This document shows, piece by piece, positions 1 through 7,973 of a stretch of 64,000 bases of DNA. Below the pieces are notes generated by a model. That model did no database searches. It saw only the letters and a program-made list of their open reading frames with translations, and was not told where the DNA came from. The position numbers and the translations under genes are program-made. Location of the stretch: positions 1-64,000 of the IMG/VR virus record IMGVR_UViG_3300017729_001080; one strand, 5' to 3'. Source of the stretch: a virus. Numbering within the stretch: the first letter of the stretch is position 1; each line of letters opens with the position of its first letter.

Positions 1-393
1 ATCCGGGTTATAATCTAATGTGTGTACACATACATCCGCTCTATCATTATATGGATCGATGCCAATTAGATTTTTAATCTTACCTTTGAACTCGTTATAC
101 CCACAACCAATATCAACTACATTATCTGGATTCATACTATTGACTTCATCAATAATAGCTAGTCCACTGTATTTGTATTTCTTTGTTTCGGGTTGCCAAA
201 CTTTACTAAAATAGTTTGATAACACTGCTCTATCAATCTGTTCTGCTAATGCATGTATTTCTGTATCATTGATTTGACTTAGTTCAATATCAAATACACC
301 ATTGACAACTTGGCAGAATGTATTCTTGTCTGATTGCAAACTTGGATTACTTTTTAGAATTCTATCCAGTTCGTTTAAGATTTTTAGATTCAT
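1..393 (-). CDS. SAM-dependent methyltransferase, partial at 3' end
   Basis: The reading frame starts at an ATG ending at base 393 and stays open for 131 codons to the left edge, so the C-terminus is missing. Around residue 100 it reads VVDIGCGYNEF followed by LIGIDPY. This matches motif I (binding of the S-adenosylmethionine glycine loop) and the acidic end of strand 2 in class I methyltransferases. The first ~90 residues are helical with no recognised motif. The start codon directly abuts the stop of the upstream hydrolase gene, so the two are probably co-transcribed. The substrate cannot be inferred. Confidence 0.75.
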   Translation of the reverse strand, partial: MNLKILNELDRILKSNPSLQSDKNTFCQVVNGVFDIELSQINDTEIHALAEQIDRAVLSNYFSKVWQPETKKYKYSGLAIIDEVNSMNPDNVVDIGCGYNEFKGKIKNLIGIDPYNDRADVCVHTLDYNPD

Positions 394-1104
394 TTATGTC
401 CTCGATTTTTTAGTCTTTGCCGTATCCCAATTTAATGTATAGGATATAGGAAAATGTCCTTGTTCTATATCTATATCTGTATTATGCACTATTATATCTG
501 AAATGTCAATAGCAAAATTAGAAATTAATCTATCTAAATTCATCATACCTTCCCTAGATTTAAATGTGTCATAATTATCTAAATAACTGGTAAATCCATA
601 TTCTTTTAGCATGTCATCCATTTCTTTATTCGGCGCCATATGGAAGTCTCCTGCAATTATCGTTTCACTATCCTTATATTTTTCTAATAGAAATTTTACA
701 TCCTTTATCGAATCTTCTTGTAATACAGGATACTCGCCTGTTATTTCTGGAAAACAAGGAAGTACTGATATGATATTAACTGATCCTATTACTCCCTTCA
801 ACGCTGTACATCCTTGCCATGGATTAGCGATTGCAGTAATAAGTTGTTGGCTTGGTAAAGTGATTGTTTCCAAACTACCTATGGAAGAAACTTTTTCAGT
901 TTTTCCTATTACTAAACTTAATTGATTCGGTCCTACACTATCTGTTATAAAAACTCTATCAATTATATTGCATAGTTTCTTTTGTTCTTCTTTTGGAAAA
1001 CGCTGTAATAATATTATGTCTGCTTTTTCGACTTGTCTTTCTAATACATCCCAACCTAATCGCAGGCTGTCTGTATTGTATTGTAAAAATTTGTATGTGG
1101 TCAT
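394..1104 (-). CDS. Endonuclease/exonuclease/phosphatase-fold hydrolase
   Basis: This 236-residue protein carries the metal-dependent phosphohydrolase signatures of the EEP (DNase I-like) superfamily. TIIAGDFHMAPN near residue 150 resembles the GDFN motif, LDRLISN lies near residue 192, and QGHFPISYTLN near the C-terminus resembles the SDHxP motif with its catalytic His. The N-terminal QYNTDSL matches the usual N-x-N-containing first strand only loosely. Members cleave phosphodiesters in nucleic acids or phospholipids; the substrate here is unknown. It sits between clpS and a methyltransferase gene. Confidence 0.72.
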   Translation of the reverse strand: MTTYKFLQYNTDSLRLGWDVLERQVEKADIILLQRFPKEEQKKLCNIIDRVFITDSVGPNQLSLVIGKTEKVSSIGSLETITLPSQQLITAIANPWQGCTALKGVIGSVNIISVLPCFPEITGEYPVLQEDSIKDVKFLLEKYKDSETIIAGDFHMAPNKEMDDMLKEYGFTSYLDNYDTFKSREGMMNLDRLISNFAIDISDIIVHNTDIDIEQGHFPISYTLNWDTAKTKKSRT

Positions 1105-1131
1105 TGTGAGTCTCGGTTGGGGCAGACTTGT

Positions 1132-1446
1132 TTAGTCCGCCGGTTCTAATGTTACCGTCAATGGGTAACCATGCGCCCTACTTGCTCCGTGAGTCTCTTC
1201 CACCTTTTGTTCTGCTATTTCTAAGTTAAACATACCAACTATAGCTTTATCATCTACGTGAATTTTGTTTGCCAAGTCTTCTGCGGTCTGTTCATCATGC
1301 CTGTATAATTCGATTAATAATCGCACAACGAATTCAATTGGAGTACCATCATCATTGTGCATAACAACATAGAAACGCTTTGGCGGTTCTATTACTGTTT
1401 TTGTTGTAGCATCAACAATAGTATCTGTTTCGTTGCTTACTTGCAT
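1132..1446 (-). CDS. clpS: ClpS adaptor of the Clp protease
   Basis: ClpS binds N-degron substrates and delivers them to ClpA-type (ClpAP) unfoldases. The 104-residue protein has a flexible N-terminus followed by the full ClpS core from residue 24. Asn31-Asp32-Asp33, Thr35-Pro36, the IEFVVRLL helix, His63 in KIH and the C-terminal HGYPLTVTLEPA all match cellular ClpS. These include the residues that hold the substrate alpha-amino group. The gatekeeper position, Met40 in E. coli, is Ile37 here. An SD-like GAGG precedes the ATG and a late-type promoter lies just upstream. No clpA is visible in the window, so the unfoldase partner would be the host ClpA. Together with phage clpX and clpP this is strong evidence that the phage manipulates Clp proteolysis. 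Confidence 0.92.
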   Translation of the reverse strand: MQVSNETDTIVDATTKTVIEPPKRFYVVMHNDDGTPIEFVVRLLIELYRHDEQTAEDLANKIHVDDKAIVGMFNLEIAEQKVEETHGASRAHGYPLTVTLEPAD

Positions 1447-1469
1447 TATTTACCTCACTATCTTTTAAG

Positions 1470-1477
1470 TATTTATC
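1470..1477 (-). promoter_or_regulatory. T4-type late promoter for clpS
   Basis: GATAAATA on the minus strand, followed by C, about 24 bases before the clpS start. It matches the T4 late core TATAAATA at 7 of 8 positions and the same octamer recurs before many genes in this window. Confidence 0.6.
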
Positions 1478-1492
1478 TGAATTATAGCACCA

Positions 1493-2356
1493 TTACAGAA
1501 GTGAATCAAGTCTTTTTTGATAATTACTTAACATGTCTTCTATGTGCTCCATATCCTTTGATACAGCAATCTTTTCTGCTTTTGTATGTATCTTCTTAAA
1601 TTTGTTACCAGTAAAGTTTATATCTTCATACTTTACTATTTTATTTACTTTATCACCCAATGTTTCCAGTAATTTAATGTTTATCTCACAACATCTATGG
1701 ACCCACTCATATGGAGTAGGTTGATGCATTTTTCTTTTAATGTTTGGATTGAAACTTATATTGCATTCACTTATTGATGTAGAAGTTTCATCTGTACTAG
1801 CCTTATGATAAACCATCGTAAGTTGTGCAACTATTTCACTTAGTGCATTATCTAAAGGATCTCTAATCAATATGTGATGTTTGGTATCGTACTTGATATC
1901 CTCGAATGCAATTCTTGGATTAAGTTTAGCATCATAATCATACAATTTGATTGCCTCGGATACTCTTGCCAACTTAAGCAAATTCGTTATTCCATCTAAA
2001 TGATTTTTTATGTACCACATTGGAATAGTTCGATTATAGAACGGAGTAATACCATTTTCGGTAGATTTCCAATCAGTCCAAACCCATTCATCATTATGAT
2101 TATCTAAATGATGCGTAATATTATTTGGTTCATTGTCACATTTCCACTTAAATTCATTATCAAATGGATGACTTGCTTGATATTCAGAGTTATTAGTATT
2201 GGGATTTTCCTCTTTGCATATCGACGGCCATGCACCATGTACAGACATAATCTCTTGTGCTAAATCAGATTTAACTTGTCCAGTTGTTTTTAAGTAATTA
2301 CAGTATGCAGATGATCCCGACCTTGGTTGACACCATACTGTTATGTGCTTTGCCAT
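1493..2356 (-). CDS. Sulfotransferase-like protein
   Basis: This 287-residue protein begins with a beta strand and the loop PRSGSSAYCNYL (residues 11-22). That resembles the 5'-phosphosulfate loop with which sulfotransferases bind PAPS. HILIRDPLDNALSEI around residue 160 resembles the 3'-phosphate-binding RDP segment, and IVKYEDI near residue 240 the conserved acidic segment. Known members transfer sulfate to sugars, lipids or protein tyrosines. The acceptor here is unknown; surface glycans or a virion glycan are possibilities. It lies between hsp20 and clpS. Confidence 0.7.
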   Translation of the reverse strand: MAKHITVWCQPRSGSSAYCNYLKTTGQVKSDLAQEIMSVHGAWPSICKEENPNTNNSEYQASHPFDNEFKWKCDNEPNNITHHLDNHNDEWVWTDWKSTENGITPFYNRTIPMWYIKNHLDGITNLLKLARVSEAIKLYDYDAKLNPRIAFEDIKYDTKHHILIRDPLDNALSEIVAQLTMVYHKASTDETSTSISECNISFNPNIKRKMHQPTPYEWVHRCCEINIKLLETLGDKVNKIVKYEDINFTGNKFKKIHTKAEKIAVSKDMEHIEDMLSNYQKRLDSLL

Positions 2357-2378
2357 TATAATGTCCTTATCATCTGGT

Positions 2379-2403
2379 TAGAAGCGAGGAAACCTCGCTT
2401 CTA
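2379..2403. other. Perfect inverted repeat between hsp20 and the sulfotransferase gene
   Basis: An 11-bp perfect stem around GAAGCGAGG with a 3-base loop, in the short gap after hsp20. No U tract follows on the minus strand, so it is either a weak terminator or an mRNA-stabilising or processing hairpin. Confidence 0.5.
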
Positions 2404-2424
2404 TTTATGAAGTAATATTTTCTA

Positions 2425-2868
2425 CTATGAGATTTCAATACTACGAGGCTTCTTACCTTCTGGAACGATACGTTCTAAAGATATTTTCAGTAACCCGTCT
2501 TTCAACTCGGCACCTTTCACTTCAACATCATCTGCAATAGTGAATGCTTTAGAGAACATTCTTTTAGAGATACCTCTGTGAAGAACACCGTCTTTATCAT
2601 CATCTGATTTTTCTTTCTTAACAGATTTAACTGTCAAAATGTTATCAGCATAGTCAACTGTAATATCATCTTTTGAGAATCCAGCTAATGCTAGTTCTAC
2701 ATCATAAGTGAAATCTCCAGTCTTTACGATATTGTAAGGTGGGAAGTTTACTTGGGTTTGAAATGTTGCAACATCGCCATCGAACATACGTTCAAAATGG
2801 TCAAACATGTTGTCAAAGCCTACAGTTACAGGTCGTAACTGGTTAAAAATAGATAGTCCGTTTGTCAT
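2425..2868 (-). CDS. hsp20: Small heat shock protein, Hsp20/IbpA family
   Basis: This 147-residue protein has an alpha-crystallin domain (residues ~38-130) flanked by a short N-terminal arm and a C-terminal tail. Typical segments are NIVKTGDFTYDVELALAGFSKDDI, the L-x-V strand LTVKSVKK, GISKRMFSKAFTIADDVEVKGAELKDGLLKISL, and the late RSIEIS. Hsp20 proteins hold unfolding proteins in soluble complexes; IbpA-like proteins are common in T4-like marine phages, where a virion-assembly role is suspected. An optimal sigma70-type promoter lies upstream, so early expression is likely. It joins ClpS, ClpX and ClpP as quality-control functions in this window. Confidence 0.93.
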   Translation of the reverse strand: MTNGLSIFNQLRPVTVGFDNMFDHFERMFDGDVATFQTQVNFPPYNIVKTGDFTYDVELALAGFSKDDITVDYADNILTVKSVKKEKSDDDKDGVLHRGISKRMFSKAFTIADDVEVKGAELKDGLLKISLERIVPEGKKPRSIEIS

Positions 2869-2960
2869 TGTTAACTCCTTTGTTAAGCAAGTTGATTAAA
2901 GTGTAGACCCTATCAAGCAATCTACACAGTTATTTATGCACACTATTGTACATATATACT

Positions 2961-2989
2961 AATATAATGATTATTTATGGAAATGTCAA
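2961..2989 (-). promoter_or_regulatory. Sigma70-type promoter for hsp20
   Basis: Minus strand TTGACA, 17-bp spacer, TATATT, about 95 bases before the hsp20 ATG. The -35 overlaps the stop-proximal end of the upstream small gene. Confidence 0.75.
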
Positions 2990-3240
2990 GTCTTTTTCTC
3001 AAGTTTTTCTGAAAAAAGTTCAATTCCCTTAGATGGTCCCGCATCCCGCGGCAATCCACCATATTTTCCAATATAATCTTCAAGTACTGCTTTATACCAA
3101 AGTTGGCTATTGTGGTGTGCTTTTTTGTTATATTTTGAGATACCAACACTTGTTCCATCCTGAGTAAGCAATGCTCTTGTGCTTTCTTGTTGCAATTCTC
3201 TTAGTGTTAATTTTTCTAAATCTATATTCAATTTATTCAT
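2986..3240 (-). CDS. Small hypothetical protein
   Basis: 84 residues, hydrophilic, with no recognised domain. The segment YIGKYGGLPRDAGPSKG near residue 55 is glycine-rich and may be functionally constrained. AAAGG abuts the ATG; the same SD lies 8 bases before a TTG three codons in, so the true start may be that TTG. The hsp20 promoter overlaps its 3' end. A 71-codon frame in another phase over the same region was judged a shadow. Confidence 0.55.
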   Translation of the reverse strand: MNKLNIDLEKLTLRELQQESTRALLTQDGTSVGISKYNKKAHHNSQLWYKAVLEDYIGKYGGLPRDAGPSKGIELFSEKLEKKT

Positions 3241-3256
3241 CCTTTGTTCATATTTT

Positions 3257-3264
3257 GATAAATA
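3257..3264 (+). promoter_or_regulatory. Late-type promoter, plus strand
   Basis: GATAAATA followed by A, 37 bases before the plus-strand gene at 3301. It is one of the few copies of this motif in plus orientation, and it sits before one of the few plus-strand genes. Confidence 0.6.
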
Positions 3265-3300
3265 ACATTATAATCAAACACATTTAGGAGGCCACCTATT

Positions 3301-3618
3301 ATGATTAAAGAAACCAAAGTATTTTACCCACATATTGTAAAACAGTATGATGATAATGCACAACTGATTTCTGAGAATAATTATGATACATATTATTCAC
3401 TAATGAGAACAATTCTTTCCGATAACGGAATTGACTTGACTGATAATACTAAGTATAAAGAAGATTTGACTACTGATAAGTTCGAAGGCAAAATTACTAT
3501 TGTTTATCCAAACAATGAAACTATGACTGCTATCGAAACTGCTATCGGTTCTCAAATGTCTTCTTTTAGCGACAGTCAACCAATCTTTGAAGAATTCTCT
3601 GATAATCATTTGTTCTAA
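3301..3618 (+). CDS. Hypothetical protein on plus strand
   Basis: 105 residues, acidic, no recognised domain. It is supported as a real gene by a strong AGGAGG Shine-Dalgarno sequence 9 bases before the ATG, a late-type promoter upstream, and an intrinsic terminator immediately downstream. It converges on the clpX-infC-rpsU operon. Late transcription suggests a virion or late function, but nothing in the sequence identifies it. Confidence 0.7.
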   Translation: MIKETKVFYPHIVKQYDDNAQLISENNYDTYYSLMRTILSDNGIDLTDNTKYKEDLTTDKFEGKITIVYPNNETMTAIETAIGSQMSSFSDSQPIFEEFSDNHLF

Positions 3619-3638
3619 TACAAAATAATCATGAAATG

Positions 3639-3667
3639 AAAAGGTCGCTTTATGCGGCCTTTTTTTA
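3639..3667. terminator. Bidirectional intrinsic terminator
   Basis: A 10-bp stem (AAAAGGTCGC pairing with GCGGCCTTTT, one G-U pair), loop TTTAT, and T7 on the plus side with TTTTC on the minus side. It sits between the convergent plus-strand gene and rpsU and can serve both. Confidence 0.85.
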
Positions 3668-3946
3668 TTCCAATTCTTGTGTTCTTTGTTTTCTATACCA
3701 ACGCTTCTTTCCGGCATCCCGTGCTTTACGTTTAACCTCACTTGGTTTCACATAAGCAGTACGGTCACGAACCTCTTGTATAATGCCTGCATCTTGTACT
3801 TTCTTTTTGAACTTACGTAATGCTCTTTCAAATTGTCCGTTTCTTACTTCTACTGTTAGACCCGACTTATTAGTTTGTGAAAAGTCGTTTCTATCGTTTG
3901 ATTTATATTGTCTATTCTTATTATAACTATTATTGTAACTAGTCAT
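3665..3946 (-). CDS. rpsU: Ribosomal protein bS21
   Basis: This 93-residue protein has a polar N-terminal extension of about 27 residues and then the bS21 core. The core reads VEVRNGQFERALRKFKKKV with a basic C-terminal half (VKRKARDAGKKRWYRKQR). bS21 sits on the 30S platform near the anti-Shine-Dalgarno end of 16S rRNA and helps mRNA initiation. Phage-encoded bS21 is known in aquatic phages and can replace the host copy in ribosomes. The start overlaps the infC stop (8 bases), placing it last in a clpX-infC-rpsU operon. Confidence 0.92.
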   Translation of the reverse strand: MTSYNNSYNKNRQYKSNDRNDFSQTNKSGLTVEVRNGQFERALRKFKKKVQDAGIIQEVRDRTAYVKPSEVKRKARDAGKKRWYRKQRTQELE

Positions 3947-4484
3947 TTTTTATTATTACACCTATTATCCTATTCCCGTTTGTTTTTAGAGGGAGGTCGT
4001 ATTTGAAACTACTCAAATACTCAGAGATTTGGGAATTAAAGAACTCTAACACATCACTTGCCTTAGAATTTTCCCTGCCCCTCATTTGTACTGTCACTTT
4101 TACTTTATTGCCTTTATCAATAAACTTTTGAACTTGGTTAAGTTTCATCTTTAGGTCGTTCTCACCTATAGCTGGTCTAAACTTAACTTCTTTAACTTCA
4201 ACTGAATTTTGTCTGGCTAGTTTTGCCTTCTCTTTTTCACGTTTTTTGATTTCGTAATTGTACTTATTTATACTAATGATTTTTGCAACTGGCGGCTTTG
4301 CATCTGGAACAATTAGAATCAAATCTAATCCTTCTGAATCCGCTTTTTGCTGTGCTTCTTGTTTTGATAAGACACCAAGTTGTTCACCGGTGTCTGTGAC
4401 TACACGTAATTCATCTGCACGAATACGTTGATTGGCTACAACGAATGGCTTTCGCCCTCGTTCTTCCTTAAAGTTTTTCTTCAT
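3939..4484 (-). CDS. infC: Translation initiation factor IF-3
   Basis: 181 residues, the full cellular length. The N-terminal domain contains NQRIRADELRVV and GVLSKQEAQQKADSEGLDL. It ends in the linker with DAKPPVAKIISINKYNYEIKK, followed by a C-terminal domain containing VKEVKFRPAIGENDLKMKL and VTVQMRGRE. IF-3 keeps 30S subunits free and proofreads the initiator codon. A full-length phage copy next to bS21 points to control of host translation initiation. Its start overlaps the end of clpX by 17 bases, so the three genes are translationally coupled. Confidence 0.93.
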   Translation of the reverse strand: MKKNFKEERGRKPFVVANQRIRADELRVVTDTGEQLGVLSKQEAQQKADSEGLDLILIVPDAKPPVAKIISINKYNYEIKKREKEKAKLARQNSVEVKEVKFRPAIGENDLKMKLNQVQKFIDKGNKVKVTVQMRGRENSKASDVLEFFNSQISEYLSSFKYDLPLKTNGNRIIGVIIKND

Positions 4485-5742
4485 TCGTTCCTGTTGATTC
4501 CCCTATTTCTTCTGTAAATACCAAAATCGGTTCTTTGTTATGTTTAATAAAATCACCTGTAATTTCTACTGATACAAGCCCTTGTTTAGCAAGTTTAGGC
4601 AACTTGAATTGTAATTTCAATAGTGATTTTTCTAACACACTCCTAAGACCTCTTGCTCCTGTCTTATTTGATTTTGCTATTTCAGAAATCTCATTTATTG
4701 CATCTTTAGTTAAATTTAACTCAACTCCATCTAATTTAAAAATCTTCTTAAATTGTGCCATTAGATTGTTTTTAGGCTCAGTCAATATACGACTTAGTTC
4801 ATCTTTAGTTAAGTCGTTGATACCTACTAGTATTGGAAAACGTCCCATGAACTCTGGTATAATACCGTATCGGATTACGTCTTCTGGTAATACTTCTTCT
4901 GATACTCTCATATCATCTGCCGAGTCTTGTGCCATAACTCTTGCGCCGAAGCCAATTGAACCATTGGCATTTAATCTTCGCTTGATTACTTTATCAAGAC
5001 CAACAAAGGCGCCGCCGACAATAAACAGGATTTTGCTTGTATCAACTTCAAGCATTTCTGCGCCAGGATGTTTTCTTCCACCACCCGGTGGAACACGTAC
5101 AACCGTACCTTCAACAATTTTTAATAGGGCTTGTTGAACACCTTCACCACTAACATCTTTAGTGATAGAGATACTTTCACCCTTCTTTGCTTTTTTATCG
5201 ATTTCATCAATATAGATAATACCTTGTTCTGCTTTTTTAATATCAAAGTCTGATGCCATAAGTAAACGTTGTATTACATTTTCAACATCTTCACCTACAT
5301 ACCCACTTTCTGTTAGGGTAGTTGCATCTACTTGTGCGAAAGGAACATCTAAAAATTTTGCGATAGTCTTACCTAAGAGAGTTTTACCTGTACCACTTGG
5401 TCCAAGCATCATTACGTTAGATTTCTCTAACTCTACTTCATCATCATCTTCTGGTAAATTAATTCTTTTATAGTGGTTGTAAACAGCAACACTCAAAACT
5501 TCTTTAGCTTCATCCTGACCAATTACATGAGCATTTAAAAACTCATTGATATCCTCAGGAGTTGGAATATCGCTGTTTACTTCTGTTGTCTTGTTATCTA
5601 CGCTCTTACGTTCATGGACGATAGAATGACAAAGGTCAATACACTCGTTACAGATATACGTTGCCGGTCCTGCAATTAAGGTGTTGATTTCATTCTTATG
5701 CTTTCCACAAAATGAACAATGATAATCTTTTTTATCGGACAA
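4468..5742 (-). CDS. clpX: ClpX AAA+ unfoldase
   Basis: This 424-residue protein is complete. It has a zinc-binding domain (Cys9, Cys12, Cys31, Cys34), Walker A GPSGTGKT (114-121), pore loop GYVG (147-150), Walker B IIYIDEID (175-182), RKH loop (223-225), IGFGA (263-267), an arginine finger in MGRFP (R301) and sensor 2 GARGLRS (362-368). The IGF loop is the element with which ClpX docks on ClpP; proteins used only for remodelling often lose it. Cellular ClpX recognises ssrA tags ending in LAA, and the window also encodes such a tag. ClpX is the first gene of an overlapping operon with infC and rpsU. Confidence 0.96.
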   Translation of the reverse strand: MSDKKDYHCSFCGKHKNEINTLIAGPATYICNECIDLCHSIVHERKSVDNKTTEVNSDIPTPEDINEFLNAHVIGQDEAKEVLSVAVYNHYKRINLPEDDDEVELEKSNVMMLGPSGTGKTLLGKTIAKFLDVPFAQVDATTLTESGYVGEDVENVIQRLLMASDFDIKKAEQGIIYIDEIDKKAKKGESISITKDVSGEGVQQALLKIVEGTVVRVPPGGGRKHPGAEMLEVDTSKILFIVGGAFVGLDKVIKRRLNANGSIGFGARVMAQDSADDMRVSEEVLPEDVIRYGIIPEFMGRFPILVGINDLTKDELSRILTEPKNNLMAQFKKIFKLDGVELNLTKDAINEISEIAKSNKTGARGLRSVLEKSLLKLQFKLPKLAKQGLVSVEITGDFIKHNKEPILVFTEEIGESTGTNEEKL

Positions 5743-5759
5743 TTTTTATACTTTCTCTA

Positions 5760-7265
5760 TTAATTGTTATTATTCAAACCATCAAGCCAGCCTGATTTCT
5801 TTTCTGCTTTAGTATTTATTTCCCTTTCAACCTTTGATTTAATTTCTTTCAATGATTTTTCATCAACATTTTTTAAATCAATTTCTGCCGGGTCTAAATA
5901 CACGCCACCTGCTTTGCTTTCTGTTTTAACTTCTTCCACATCATTAGTTTCTTCTATAACTTCTTCTAAATCACTATCACTATTATCGCTCATTGAGGTC
6001 GTTTTGTCAAGCGTTTTCTTTTCAGATTTTGAAAATAGTGTGTCTAGGATTTCATTCTGTCTTCCTTCATGATTGTTTCTGTTAGCAAAACTATAGTTTG
6101 CCGCAATCAATAGAATAACTGCTAATGGGTCGAATACAAAAATAAAGATAATAATTAACCAACGTACTGCTTCATCAATAATAGTAGGAGTGGTTTCCCC
6201 ATATACTAATTCTGCAATGTACTTAATTGGTCCAACTTCTGCTTCAAGGGCCCTTACTTCACTTTCTAATTCGAATTTCTCATCATAGAGATTTTCGATG
6301 GTCTGTTCCGTTTCTGACACTTTTAAAACTAAAGCGGTTATCTCATCCGTATTGTCTATTTCTCCAACTTGTGTTAGGAGATTTCGTAGACGATTAATAT
6401 TATCTTGTGCATTTTGAATTTCTCTGTCTGCCATGCCACGCAAACGTTTTATTTCTTCACGTGCTTGGTCGATAATATCTGTGTTTACTGAATTACGAAT
6501 ATCCTCAACGATAGCAATAAGTCTGTCTTTTTCTGAATTTGATTTTTTAATAAATTCAGTAACTTTGCCAGCAGTGATATATCCGTATTTTCCATCTACT
6601 TTTGTACCAATCATAGCCTGTATCTTTTTCACATTATTTTCATCATCTACATTCTCAGCATAAGATTGTATCTTAGCAAGAGTTTCGTCAATTCGAACAA
6701 TCTGTTCAGTATACGACTTTACTTGATCCTCAGAACCTCTTTGTTCTTCTTTAACAATGTCTAACTGTTCATCAATCGCAGGCTGAATACGTAAGTATGC
6801 ATTATCCATACGTTGTTGTTCAGCATCAATCTGACTATTGATATCAGATGAATCATCACTAGTTTCGTTATCAAGTTTAGCTATTTTTATTTCAGTACGT
6901 TCTATTAATGAATTAAATCTGATAATATCATTGTCAATACGTTCAACCTTTGCTACGTTAGCCGTTCCCTGTGCGGCTTGTTCTAGGTGTGCTTTCGATA
7001 AGAAACCGAAAATACCCATGCTTGTGATGAACATCAAAACGACAACTGCTATTGTCAAATAAAATTTTAATAGAAATGGAGCCCTCTTCCAATTACGGTA
7101 CACCCACGATGCGGCTATAAGTTTGCCTATTTCGAGTGAACCCGCCATTAATGCTACTGGTACCGCAGAGGCGGCAAAAATCGCCATGAGTCCGACGATT
7201 GAAAACCAGGCGGCTATAAACGCAATAGCAATAGCCGTAGCAAAGGTAATAATTGGAAATAACAT
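5760..7265 (-). CDS. Membrane protein with long coiled-coil domain
   Basis: 501 residues from the chosen ATG; AAGGAG lies 6 bases before it, whereas an in-frame ATG nine codons upstream lacks a ribosome site. Two or three transmembrane segments lie in the first ~100 residues, followed by about 230 residues of heptad-rich coiled coil (residues ~100-350). One more hydrophobic segment (WLIIIFIFVFDPLAVILLIAAN) and an acidic charged tail follow. Similar membrane/coiled-coil proteins occur in marine T4-like phages but have no established function. A role in the envelope of the infected cell is inference. Confidence 0.8.
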   Translation of the reverse strand: MLFPIITFATAIAIAFIAAWFSIVGLMAIFAASAVPVALMAGSLEIGKLIAASWVYRNWKRAPFLLKFYLTIAVVVLMFITSMGIFGFLSKAHLEQAAQGTANVAKVERIDNDIIRFNSLIERTEIKIAKLDNETSDDSSDINSQIDAEQQRMDNAYLRIQPAIDEQLDIVKEEQRGSEDQVKSYTEQIVRIDETLAKIQSYAENVDDENNVKKIQAMIGTKVDGKYGYITAGKVTEFIKKSNSEKDRLIAIVEDIRNSVNTDIIDQAREEIKRLRGMADREIQNAQDNINRLRNLLTQVGEIDNTDEITALVLKVSETEQTIENLYDEKFELESEVRALEAEVGPIKYIAELVYGETTPTIIDEAVRWLIIIFIFVFDPLAVILLIAANYSFANRNNHEGRQNEILDTLFSKSEKKTLDKTTSMSDNSDSDLEEVIEETNDVEEVKTESKAGGVYLDPAEIDLKNVDEKSLKEIKSKVEREINTKAEKKSGWLDGLNNNN

Positions 7266-7295
7266 AATCTTCTCCTTCTTAGTAGACCTCATCTG

Positions 7296-7303
7296 TATTT
7301 ATC
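7296..7303 (-). promoter_or_regulatory. Late-type promoter for the coiled-coil membrane protein
   Basis: GATAAATA followed by C on the minus strand, about 30 bases before the chosen ATG at 7265. Confidence 0.6.
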
Positions 7304-7355
7304 TAATTAAGAAGGAGAATTTAACTTCTATGTTATACTTTCGTATAGATTGTAG

Positions 7356-7871
7356 TTAATTTAGTGTTGTAGTAACGTTTAAAAACGCTATAGTTCCGAC
7401 TTTCCATTGGTCTTTAGTCTGATATACATAACTATTACCATTAGATGTTTGGAATGTAGTGTTGTAACCTACAGTTTTGTTTACTACTGTTTCGATATAA
7501 ATTACATCACATTGTTGCACTTGCTTGTAACCAACAACTACTTGTTGTGATTTATTTTTATTGGCAGTATCCGCACCTATGATGGCACCTAATGCAGTTG
7601 CGGCATCTTTACCCTTACCGCCACCGAATTGATTACCGATTACACCACCGATAATTGCACCGAATAAAACATCACCTGTACTTGCAGAACTTTGCGTTCT
7701 ACCATAAATAGGAACATCTACTGTTCTACATTGCTGTGAAGGTGTCTTTTGTACTACTTGTTGAGTAATTGCAGTACTATCTGTTACCTCTGCTTGTACT
7801 CTTGTTGAATTCGCTTGTGCAGTTGAAACTAACATCAACGAACTAATGATTGCTACTATAAACTTATTCAT
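7356..7871 (-). CDS. Glycine-zipper 2TM envelope protein
   Basis: 171 residues. A signal peptide (hydrophobic core IVAIISSLMLVSTAQA, cleavage after Ala-Gln-Ala near residue 20) precedes a glycine-zipper segment, GDVLFGAIIGGVIGNQFGGG with GAIIGAD following (residues ~67-100). A beta-rich C-terminus ends the protein. This is the layout of Rickettsia 17-kDa antigen/SlyB-type proteins, which sit in the outer membrane or periplasm. No lipobox cysteine is present. A role in altering host envelope permeability is possible. It has its own strong early promoter. Confidence 0.75.
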   Translation of the reverse strand: MNKFIVAIISSLMLVSTAQANSTRVQAEVTDSTAITQQVVQKTPSQQCRTVDVPIYGRTQSSASTGDVLFGAIIGGVIGNQFGGGKGKDAATALGAIIGADTANKNKSQQVVVGYKQVQQCDVIYIETVVNKTVGYNTTFQTSNGNSYVYQTKDQWKVGTIAFLNVTTTLN

Positions 7872-7905
7872 CTTATATCCTCTCGTATGATTAATAATTA
7901 CTTAC

Positions 7906-7934
7906 AGTATACACGTTTTAGGTGGATTTGTCAA
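7906..7934 (-). promoter_or_regulatory. Sigma70-type promoter for glycine-zipper gene
   Basis: TTGACA, 17 bp, TATACT on the minus strand, about 35 bases before the ATG. Confidence 0.75.
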
Positions 7935-7973
7935 GTTTTTTATGTAGAAAAAAGTGAGATAATATAGGGATTT

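Noticed and set aside
2943-3158. A 71-codon minus-strand frame overlapping the 84-residue gene
   Set aside because: Its 3' part runs through the hsp20 promoter, and the other frame has a better composition and start region.
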